Source of the DNA: Petrolisthes cinctipes | Lineage: Eukaryota > Arthropoda > Malacostraca > Decapoda > Porcellanidae | NCBI GenBank assembly: GCA_033782935.1 | Contig: JAWQEG010000077.1 | Location: 1,426,501-1,490,500, forward strand | Reading direction: 5' to 3' | Length of the DNA: 64,000 nucleotides | In this document: in pieces, positions 28,416 through 40,190 of the stretch | Layout of the letters: each line of letters starts with the position of its first letter | How positions within the stretch are numbered: the first letter of the stretch is position 1 | The notes under the pieces: generated by a model | The model's input: the letters and a program-made list of their open reading frames with translations, nothing else | Told to the model about the DNA's origin: nothing | The model's database searches: none | Made by a program: the position numbers and the translations under genes

Positions 28416-29627
28416 TATCGACTTTTGGGCACCTAAAAGATCGATTTTCAGTATGTTATGGACCTGTATTTTGAAAATACTCTAACACGGAGTAGGCATG
28501 TACAGATCTCTTCTGGTACTCCAAAATATCGAATTTTTAGGTGTTTTGGGCCTGAATTTGATATATCGACTTTGGGCTCCTAAAATATCGATTTTTAGCA
28601 TGTTTTGGGCCTATATTTCGAAAATATTTTAGCACTGAGTAGGCATGTACAGATCGCTTCAGGGACCACAAAATATCAAATTTTCGAGTGTTTTGATCCT
28701 GAATTTGAGATATAAACGGGTACAGAAGATGCATTCACATATCGACTTTTGGGCACCTAAAATATCGATTTTGAGCATGTTTTGGGTCTGTATCTTGAAA
28801 ACATTCTAACTAAGAGTAGGCATGTACAGATCGCTTCTAGGATCCAAAAATACCGAATGTTCGGGTTTTTTGAGGTTGAATTTGGGATATAAACGGGTGC
28901 AGAAGATGCATACACATATTAACTTTGGACACCTAAAATATCGATTTTCAGCATGTTTTGGGCCTGTATCTGAGTAGGCATGTACAGATCGTTTCTGGGA
29001 CCCCAAAATATCAAATTTTCGGGTGTTTGGAGCCTGAATTTGAGATATAAACGGGTACAGAAGATGCATGCACATATCGACTTTTAAGCACCTAAAAGAT
29101 CGATTTTCAGTATGATATGGGCCTGTATTTTGAAAATACTCTAACACGGAGTAGGCATGTACAGTTCGCTTCTGGGACCCCAAAATATCGAATTTTCGGG
29201 GATTTTTGGGCCTGAATTTGAGATATCGAATTTGTGCACATAAAATATCGATTTTTAACATGTTTTGGGCCTATATTTTGAAAATGTTCTAGCACTGAGT
29301 TGGCATGTACAGATCAATTCTGGGACCCCAAAATATCGAATTTTCGTGTGTTTTGATCCTGAATTTGAGATATAAACGGGTACAGAAGATGCATGCACAT
29401 ATCGACTTTGGACACTTAAAATATCGATTTTTAGCATGTTTTGAGCCTATATTTTGAAAATATTCTAGCACTGACTAGACATGTACAGTTCACTTCTGGG
29501 ACCTAAAAAATATCGAATTTTCGTGTGTTTTGAGGTTGAATTTGGGATATAAACGGGTGCAGAAGATGCATACACATATTGACTTTGGTCACCTAAAATA
29601 TCGATTTTCAGCATGTTATGGGCCTGT

Positions 29628-30462
29628 ATTTTGAAAATATTCTAACACGGAGTAGGCAAATACAGATTGCTTCTGGGACCTCAAAATATCGAATTTTCAG
29701 GTGTTTTGAGGTTGAATTTGAGATATAAACGAGTGCAGAAGATGCATACACATATTAACTTTGGGCACCTAAAATATCGATTTTCAGCATGTTTTGGGCA
29801 TGTATCTGAGTAGGCATGTACAGATCGCTTCTGGGACCCCAAAATATCGAATTTTCGGGTGTTTGAAGCCTGAATTTGAGATATAAACGGGTACAGAAGA
29901 TGCATGCACATATCGAATTTTGGGCACCTAAAAGATCGATTTTCAGTATGATATGGGTCTGTATTTTGAAAATACTCTAACACGGAGTAGGCATGTACAG
30001 TTCGCTTCTGGGACCCCAAAATATCGAATTTTCGGGTGTTTTGGGCCTGAATTTGACATATCGACTTTGGGCACCTAAAATATCGATTTTTAGCATGTTT
30101 TGGGCCTATATTTTGAAAATATTCTAGCACTGAGTAGGCATGTACAGATCGCTTCTGGGACCACAAAATATCAACTTTTCGGGTGTTTTGATCCTGAATT
30201 TGAGATATAAACGGGTACAGAAAATGCATGCACATATCGACTTTTGGGCCACTAAAATATCGATTTTGAGCTTGTTTTGGGTCTGTATCTTGAAAACATT
30301 CTAACTAAGAGTAGGCATGTACAGATCGCTTCTAGGACCCAAAAATACCGAATGTTCGGGTTTTTTGAGGTTGAATTTTGGATATAAACGGGTGCAGAAG
30401 ATGCATACACATATTGACTTTGGTCACCTAAAATATCGATTTTCAGCATGTTTTGGGCCTAT
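29628..30462 (+). repeat. 835-bp five-monomer higher-order repeat, copy 1
   Basis: The block contains five monomers in order: a gaggttgaattt monomer with the half-B deletion; a full monomer with half B gattttcagtatgatatggg; a half-A-deleted monomer with gatttttagcatg; a full monomer with gattttgagcttg and ctaactaagagtagg; and a gaggttgaattttgg full monomer. The expected sum of three 177s, one 147 and one 158 is 836, which matches the observed period. This is the cleanest view of the basic higher-order unit. Confidence 0.9.
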
Positions 30463-31297
30463 ATTTTGAAAATATTCTAACACGGAGTAGGCAAATACAG
30501 ATTGCTTCTGGGACCTCAAAATATCGAATTTTCAGGTGTTTTGAGGTTGAATTTGAGATATAAACGAGTGCAGAAGATGCATACACATATTAACTTTGGG
30601 CACCTAAAATATCGATTTTCAGCATGTTTTGGGCATGTATCTGAGTAGGCATGTACAGATCGCTTCTGGGACCCCAAAATATCGAATTTTCGGGTGTTTG
30701 AAGCCTGAATTTGAGATATAAACGGGTACAGAAGATGCATGCACATATCGAATTTTGGGCACCTAAAAGATCGATTTTCAGTATGATATGGGTCTGTATT
30801 TTGAAAATACTCTAACACGGAGTAGGCATGTACAGTTCGCTTCTGGGACCCCAAAATATCGAATTTTCGGGTGTTTTGGGCCTGAATTTGACATATCGAC
30901 TTTGGGCACCTAAAATATCGATTTTTAGCATGTTTTGGGCCTATATTTTGAAAATATTCTAGCACTGAGTAGGCATGTACAGATCGCTTCTGGGACCACA
31001 AAATATCAACTTTTCGGGTGTTTTGATCCTGAATTTGAGATATAAACGGGTACAGAAAATGCATGCACATATCGACTTTTGGGCCACTAAAATATCGATT
31101 TTGAGCATGTTTTGGGTCTGTATCTTGAAAACATTCTAACTAAGAGTAGGCATGTACAGATCGCTTCTAGGACCCAAAAATACCGAATGTTCGGGTTTTT
31201 TGAGGTTGAATTTTGGATATAAACGGGTGCAGAAGATGCATACACATATTGACTTTGGTCACCTAAAATATCGATTTTCAGCATGTTTTGGGCCTAT
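30463..31297 (+). repeat. 835-bp five-monomer higher-order repeat, copy 2
   Basis: This is the direct tandem copy of the preceding block. The only internal difference I could find by eye is gagcttgttttggg (about 30268) versus gagcatgttttggg (about 31103). One change in about 835 bp makes it one of the youngest duplications in the window, or one kept identical by gene conversion. Confidence 0.9.
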
Positions 31298-32279
31298 ATT
31301 TTAAAAAATACTCTAACACGGAGTAGGCAAGTACAGATTGCTTCTGGGACCCAAAAATATCGAATTTTCGGGTGTTTTGATGTTGAATTTGAGATATAAA
31401 CAAATGCAGAAGATGCATACATATATTAACTTTGGGCACCTAAAATATCGATTTTCAGCATGTTTTGGGCGTATATTTTGAAAATATTCTAGCACTAAGT
31501 AGGCATGTACAGATCACTTCTCGGACCCCAAAATATCGAATTTTTGGGTGTTTTGATCCTGAATTTGAGATATAAACGGGTACAGAAGATGCATGCTCAT
31601 ATCGACTTTGGACACTTAAAATATCGATTTTTAGCATGTTTTGAGCCTATATTTTGAAAACATTCTAGCACTGACTAGGCATATACAGTTCGCTTCTGAG
31701 ACCCCAAAAATATCGAATTTTCGGGAGTTTTGTGGTTGAATTTGGGATATAAACGGGTGCAGAAGATGCATACACATATTGACTTTGGTCACCTAAAATA
31801 TCGATTTTCAGCATGTTTTGGGCCTGTATTTTGAAAATACTCTAACACGGAGTAGGCAAGTACAGATCACTTCTAGGACCAAAAAACATCGAATTTTCGG
31901 GTGTTTGGAGCCTAAATTTGAGGTATTAACAGATACAGAAGATTCAGGCACATATCGACTTTTGGGCACCTAAAAATCGATTTTCTCTATGTTTTGGGCC
32001 TGTATTTTGAAAATACTCTAAAACGGAGTAGGTATGTACAGATCGCTTCTCTGACCCCAAAATATCGAATTTTCGGGTGTTTTGGGCCTGAATTTGAGAT
32101 ATCTACTTTGGGCACCTAATATTTCGATTTTTAGCATGTTTTGGGCCTATATTTGAAAATACTCTAACACAGAGTAGGCATGTACAGATCGCTTCTGGCA
32201 CTCCAAAATATCGAATTTTCGGGTGTTTTGAGACTGAATTTGAGATATAAACGGGTACTGAAGATGCATGAACATATCG

Positions 32280-32633
32280 ACTTTTCGGCCACTAAAATAT
32301 CCATTTTAAGCATGTTTTGGGTCTGTATCTTGAAAAAATTCTAACTAGGAGTAGGCATGTACAGATCGCTTCTAGGACAAAAAAATATCGAATTTTCGGG
32401 AGTTTTGAGACTGAATTTGAGATATAAACGGGTACTGAAGATGCATGAACATATCGACTTTTCGGCCACTAAAATATCGATTTTAAGCATGTTTTGGGTC
32501 TGTATCTTGAAAAGATTCTAACTAGGAGTAGGCATGTACAGATCGTTTCTAGGACAAACAAATATCGAATTTTCGGGAGTTTTGTGCCTGAATTTGAGAT
32601 ATAAACGGGTACAGAAGATGCATGCACATATCG
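32280..32633 (+). repeat. Single-monomer tandem duplication (177 bp)
   Basis: Two adjacent monomers starting at acttttcggccactaaaa (32280 and 32457) share private variants: cggcc, gattttaagc, taggacaaa and cgggagttttg. The two differ at a handful of positions, for example atccattttaag versus atcgattttaag. The related loci at about 18030 and 21390 have only one such monomer, so this is a one-unit expansion specific to this place. Confidence 0.75.
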
Positions 32634-35600
32634 ACTTTGGACACTTAAAATATCTTTTTTTAGCATGTTTTGAGCCTATATTTTGAAAACATTCTAGCAC
32701 TGAGTAGGCATTCACAGATCGCTTCTGGGATCCAAAAATATCGAATTTTCGGGTGTTTTGAGTTTGAATTTGAGATATAAACGAGTGCAAAAGATGCATA
32801 CACATATTAACTTTGGGCACCTAAAATATCAATTTTCAGCATGTTTTGGGCCTGTATCTGAGTAGGCATGTACAGATCGCTTCTGTGACCCCAAAATATC
32901 GAATTTTCGGATGTTTGGAGCCTGAATTTGAGGTATAAACGGGTACAGAAGATGCATGCACATATAGACTTTTGGGCACCTAAAATATCGATTTTCTGTA
33001 TGTTTTGGGCCTGTATTTTGAAAATACTCTAACACGGAGTAGGTATGTACAGATCGCTTCTCTGACCCCAAAATATCGAATTTTCGGGTGTTTTGTGCCT
33101 GAATTTGAAATATCGACTTTGGGCACCTAAAATTTCGATTTTTAGCATGTTTTGGGCCTATATTTGAAAATACTCTAACACAGAGTAGGCATGTACAGAT
33201 CGCTTTTGGCACTCCAAATTATCGAATTTTCGGGTGTTTTGAGCCTGAATTTGAGATATAAACGGGTACTGAAGATGCATTAACATATCGACTTTTGGGC
33301 CACTAAAATATCGATTTTGAGCATGTTTTTGGTATGTATCTTGAAAACATTCTAACTAGGAGTAGGCATGTACAGATTTCTTCTAGGACCCAAAAATACC
33401 GAATTTTCGAGTGTTTTGAGCTTGAATTTGAGATATAAACGGGTACAGAAGATGCATACACATATCGACTTTGGACACTTAAAATATCTATTTTTAGCAT
33501 GTTTTGAACCCATATTTTGAAAACATTCTAGCACTGAGTAGGCATGTACAGATCGCTTCTGGGACCCAAAAATATCGAATTTTCGGGTGTTTTGAGGTTA
33601 AATTTGAGATGTAACGAGTGCAGAAGATGCACACGCATATTAACTTTGGGCACCTAAAATATCGATTTTCAGCATGTTTTGGGCCTGTATCTGAGTACGC
33701 ATGTACAGGTCGCTTCTGGGACCCAAAAATATCGAATTTTCGGGTGTTTGGAGCCTGAATTTGAGATATAAACGGGTACAGAAGATGCATGCACATATCG
33801 ACTTTTGGGCACCTAAAAGTTCGATTTTCAGTATGATATGGGCCTATATTTTGAAAATATTCTAGCACTAAGTAGGCATGTACAGATTACTTCTGGGACC
33901 CCAAAATATCGAATTTTCGGGTGTTTTGATCCTGAATTTGAGATATGAACGAGTACAGAAGATGCATGCACATATCGACTTTGGACACTTAAAATATCGA
34001 TTTTTAGCATGTTTTGAGCCTATATTTTGAAATCATTCTAGCACTGACTAGGCATGTACAGTTCCCTTCTGGGACCCAAAAAATATCGGATTTTTGGGTG
34101 TTTTGAGGTTGAATTTGGGATATAAACGGGTGCAGAAGATGCATACACATATTGACTTTGGGCACCTAAAATATCGATTTTCACCATGTTTTGGGCATGT
34201 ATTTTGAAAATGCTCTAACACGGAGTAGGCATGTACAGATCGCTTCTGGGATCCTAAAATATCGAGTTTTCAGGTGTTTTTGGCCTGAATTTGAGATATC
34301 GACTATGGGCACCTAAAATAGCGATTTTTAGCATGTTTTGGGCCTATATTTTAAAAATAATCTAGCACTGAGTAGGCATGTACAAATCGCTTCTGGGACC
34401 CAAAAATATCGAATTTTCGGATGTTTTGAGGTTGAATTTGGAATATAAACGGGTGCAGATGATGCATACCCATATTGACTTTGGGCACCTAAAATATCGA
34501 TTTTTAGCATGTTTTGGACCTGTATCTGAGTAGGCATGTACAGATCGCTTCTGGGACCCCAAAATATCGAATTTTCGGGTGTTTTGAGCATGAATTTGAG
34601 ATATAAACGGGTACTGAAAATGCATGCACATATCGACTTTTGGTCACCTAAAATACCGATTTTGAGCATGTTTTGGGTCTGTATCTTGAAAACATTCTTA
34701 CTAGGAGTAGGCATGTACAGTTCACTTCTAGGACCCAAAAATACCGAATTTTCGGGTGTTTTGAGCCTGAATTTGAAATATAAACGGGTACAGAAGATGC
34801 ATGTACATATCGACTTTAGACACTTAAAATATCGATTTTTAGCATGTTTTCAGCCTTTACTTTGAAAACATTCTAGCACTGAGTAGGCATGTACAGATCG
34901 CTTCTGGGACCCAAAATTTCGAATTTTCGGGTGTTTTGAGGTTGAATTTTTGATATAAACGGGTGCAAAAGATGCATACACATATTGACTTTGGGCACCT
35001 AAACTAGCGATTTTCAGCATGTTTTGGGCCTGTATTTTGAAAATGCTCTAACACGGAGTAGGCATGTACAGATTGCTTCTGGGATCCCAAAATATCGAGT
35101 TTTCAGGTGTTTTTGGCCTGAATTTGATATATCGACTTTGGGCACCTAAAATATCGATTTTTATTATGTTTTGGGCCTATATCTTGAAAATAATCTAGCA
35201 CTGAGTAGGCATGTACAGATCGCTTCTGGGACCATGAAATATCGAATTTTCGGGTGTTTGGAGCCTGAATTTGAGATATAAACGGGTACAGAAGATGCAC
35301 GCACATATCGACTTTTGGGCACCTAAAAAATCGATTTTCAGTATATTTTGGGCCTCTAATTTGAAAATACTCTAACACGGAATAGGCATGTACAAATCGC
35401 TTCGGGGACCCCAAAATATCAAATTTTCGGGTGTTTTGTGCCTGAATTTCAGATATCGACTTTTGACACCTAAAATATCGATAATTAGCATGTTTTGGGC
35501 CTATATTTTAAAAATATTCAAGCGCTTAGTAGGCATGTACATATCGCTTCTGGGAAACCAAAATATCGAATTGTCGGGTGTTTTGAGCCTGAATTTGAGA

Positions 35601-36419
35601 TATAAACGGGTACAGAAGATGCATGCACATATCGACTTTAGACACTTAAAATATCTATTTTTAGCATGTTTTGAGCCTATTTTTTGAAAAAATTCTAGCA
35701 CTGAGTAGGCATGTAAAGATAGCTTCTGGGACCAAAAAATATCGAATTTTCGTGTGTTTTGGGGTTGAATTTGGGATATAAACGGTTGCAGAAGATGCAT
35801 ACACATATTGACTTTGGGCACCTAAAATATCGATTTTCAGCATGTTTTGGGCCTGTATCTGAATAGGCTTGTACAGATTGCTTCTGGGACCCCAAAATAT
35901 CGAATTTCCGGGTGTTTGGAACCTGAATTTGAGATATAAACGGGTACAGAAGATGCATGCACATATCGACTTTTGGGCACCTAAAAAATCGATTTTCAGT
36001 ATGTTTTGGTCCTGTATTTTGAAAATATTCTAGCACTGAGTAGGCATGTACAGATCGCTTCTGGGACTCCAAAATATCGAATTTTCGGGTGTTTTGAGCC
36101 TGAACTTGAGATATAAACGGGTACAGAAGATGCATGCACATATTGACTTTGGGCACCTAAAATATCGATTTTTAGCATGTTTTGGGCCTGTATCTGAATA
36201 GGCCAGTACATATCAGTTCTGGGACACCAAAATATCGAATTTCCGGGTGTTTGGAACCTGAATTTGAGATATAAACGGGTACAGAAGATGCATGCACATA
36301 TCGACTTTTGGGCACCTAAAAGATCGATTTTCAGTATGTTTTGGGCCTGCATTTCTAAAATACTCTAACACGGAGTAGGCATGTACAGATCGCTTCTGGG
36401 ACCCCAAAATATCGAATTT

Positions 36420-39400
36420 TCAGGTGTTTTGGGCCTGAATTTGATATATCGACTCTAGGCACCTAAAATATCGATTTTAGCATGTTTTGGGTCTATATTT
36501 TGAAAATATTCTACCACTGAGTAGGCATGTGTAGATCGCTTCAGGGACCACAAAATATCGAATTTTCAAGTGTTTTGAGCCGGAATTTGAGATATAAACG
36601 GGTACTGAAGATTCATGCACATATCGACTTTTGGGCACCTAAAATATCGATTTTTAGCATGTTTTGAGCCTATATTTTGAAAACATTCTAGCACTGAGTA
36701 GGCATGTACAGATCGCTTCTGGGAACCCAAAATATCGAATTTTCGGGTGTTTTTGAGGATGAATTTGGAATATAATCTGGTGCAGAAGAAGCATGCACGT
36801 ATTGTCTTTGGGCACCTAAAATATCGATTTTGAGCATGTTTTGGGTCTGTATCTTGAAAACATTCTAACTAGGAGTAGGCATGTACAAATCGCTTCTAGA
36901 ACCTCAAAATATCGAATTTTCGGGTGTTTTGAGCCTGAATTTGAGATATAAACGGGTACTGAAGATGCTTGCACATATCAACTTTTGGGCACCTAAAATA
37001 TCGATTTTGAGCATGTTTTGGGTCTGTATCTTGAAAACATTCTAACTAGGAGTAGGCATGTACATATCGCTTCTAGGACCCAAAAATACCTAATTTTCGG
37101 GTGTTTTGAGCCTGAATTTAAGATATAAACGGGTACAGAAGATCGACTTTGGACACTAAAAATATCGATTTTTAGCATGTTTTTAGCCTATATTTTGAAA
37201 ACATTCTAGCACTGAGTAGGCATGTACAGATCGCTCCTGGGACCCAAAAATATCGAATTTTAGAGTGTTTTAAAGGTTGAATTTGAGATATAAACGGGTA
37301 CAGAAGATGCATGCCCATATCGACTTTTGGTCTCCTAAAATATCGATTTCGAGCATGTTTTGGGTCTGTATCTTGAAATCACACTAACTAGGAGTAGGCA
37401 TGTACAGATCGCTTCTAGTACCCAAAAGAACCGAACTTTCGGGTGTTTTGAGCCTGAATTTGAGATATAAACGGGTACAGAAGATGCATGCACATATCGA
37501 CTTTGGACACTTAAAATATCGATTTTTAGCATGTTTTGAGCCTATATTTTTAAAACATTCTAGCACTGAGTAGGCATGTACAGATCGCTTCTGGGAACCC
37601 AAAATATCGAATTTTCGGGTGTTTTTGAGGATGAATTTGGAATATAATCTTGCGCAGAAGATGCATGCACGTATTGACTTTGGGCACCTAAAATATCGAT
37701 TTTGAGCATGTTTTGGGTCTGTATCATGAAAACATTCTAGCACTGAGTAGGCATGTACAGATCGCTTCTGGGACCCAAAAATATCGAATTTTCGAGTGTT
37801 TTGAGGTTGAATTTGAGAAATAAACGGGTACAGAAGATGAATCCACATATCGACTTTTGGGCACCTAAAAGATCGATTTTTAGTATGTTTTGGGCCTGTA
37901 TTTTGAAAATATTCTAACACGGAGTAGGCATGTGCAGATCGCTTCTGGAACCTCAAAATATCGAATTTTCGAGTGTTTTGAGCCTGAATTTGATATATAA
38001 ACGGGTACAGAAGATGCATGCACATATCGACTTTGGACACTTAAAATATCGATTTTTTGCATGTTTTCATCCTATATTTTGAAAACATTCTAGCACTGAG
38101 TAGGCATGTACAGTTTGTTTCTGGGACCCCAAAATATGGAATTTTCGGGTGTTTTGAGGTTGAATTTGGGATATAAACGGGTGCAGAAGATGCATACACA
38201 AATTGACTTTGGGCACCTAAAATATCGATTTTCATCATGTTTTGGACCTGTAATATGAAACTACTCTAACACGGAGTAGGCATGTACAGATCGCTTCTGG
38301 GACCCCAAAATATCGAATTTTTGGGTGTTTTGGGCCTGAATTTGAGATATCGACTTTAGGCACCTAAAATATCGATTTTTAGCATGTTTTCGGTCTATAT
38401 TTTGAAAATATTCTAGCACTGAGTAGGCATGTGCAGATCGCTTCAGGGACCCCAAAATATCGAATTTTCGGGTGTTTTAAGCCTGAATTTGAGATATAAA
38501 CGGGTACAGAAGATTAATGCACATATTGAATTTGGGCACCTAAAAGATCGATTTTCAGCATGTTTTGCGCCTGTATTTAGAAAATTATCTAACACGGGGT
38601 AGGCATGTACAGATCGCTTCTGGAACCTCAAAATATCGTATTTTCGAGTGTTTTGAGCCTGAATTTGAGATATAAACGGGTACTGAAGATGCATGGACAT
38701 ATCGACTTTGGACAATTAAAATATTGATTTTTAGCATGTTTTGAGCCTATATTTTGAAAACATTCTAGCGCTGTGTAGGCATGTACAGATCGCTTCTGGG
38801 ACCCCAAAATATCGAATTTTCGGGTGTTTGGAGCCCTAATTTGAGATATAAACGGGTACACAAGATGCATGTACATATTGACTTTGGGCACCTAAAAGAT
38901 CGATTTTCAGCATGTTTTGGGCCTGTATTTAAAAAATCCTCTGACACGGATTAGACATGTATCGATCGCTTCTGGGGTCTCAAAATATCGAATTTTCGGG
39001 TGTTTTGAGGTTGAATTTGAGATATAAACGGGTACAGAAGATGCATGCACATATCGTCTTTTGGGCACCTAAAAGATCGATTTTCAGTATGTTTTGGGCC
39101 TGTATTTTGAAAATACTCTAACATGGAGTAGGCATGTGCAGATAGCTTCTAGGACCCAAAAATACCGAATTTTAGGGTGTTTTTGAGCCTGAATTTGAGA
39201 TATTTATGGGGATAGAGGATCCATGCACATATTGACTTTGGGCACCTAAAAGATCGATTTTCAGTATGTTTTGGGCCTGTATATTAAAAATACTCTAATA
39301 CGGAGTAGGCATGTACAGGTCGCATCTGCGACCCCACAATATCGAATTTTCGGGTGTTTTGAGGTTAAAATTAGGATATAAACGGGTGCATAAGATGCAT

Positions 39401-40190
39401 ACACATATTGACTTTGGGCACCTAAAATTTCGATTTTCAACATGTTTTGAGCCTGTATTTTGAAAATACTCTAGCACGGAGTAGGCATGTACAGATCGCT
39501 TCTAGGACCCAAAAATACCGAATTTTCGGGTGTTTTGAGCCTGAATTTGAGATATAAACGGGTACAGAAGATCCATGCACATATCGACTTTGGACACATA
39601 AAATATCGATTTTTAGCATTTTTTGAGCCTATATTTTGAAAATATTCTAGTACTGAGTAGGCATGTACAGATCGCTTCTGGAATCCAAAAATGTAAAATT
39701 TTCGGGTGCTTTTAAGGTTGAATTTGGGATATAAACGGGTGCAGAAGATGAATACACATATTGACTTTGGGCACCTAAAATATCGATTTTCAGAATGTTT
39801 TGGGCCTGTATCTGACTAGGCATGTACAGATCGCTTCTGGGACCCGAAAATATCAAATTTTCGGGTGTTTGGAGCTGAATTTGAAATATAAACGGGTACA
39901 GAAGATCACATGATCATATCGACTTTGGACACTTAAAATATCGATTTTTTGCATGTTTTCAGCCTATATTTTGAAAACATTCTAGCACTGAGTAGGCATG
40001 TACAGATCGCTTCTGGGAACCCAAAATATCGAATTTTCGGGTGTTTTGAGGTTGAATTTGGGATATAAACGGGTGCAGAAGATGCATACACAAATTGACT
40101 TTGGGCACCTAAAATATCGATTTTCATCATGTTTTGGACCTGTAATTTGAAACTACTCTAACACGGAGTAGGCATGTACAGATCGCTTCT
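36420..40190 (+). repeat. 3.8-kb higher-order block, copy 1
   Basis: The block starts near a monomer with the rare gactctaggcacc variant and contains many private marks: a monomer with agaagatcgac, gatcgctcctgggac, tttcgagcatg, ccgaactttcggg, ttatggggatagaggatcc and cacaatatcgaatt. Almost all recur in 40191-42860, giving a tandem pair with an original period of about 3.79 kb. Copy 1 appears to be the more complete version. Confidence 0.8.
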
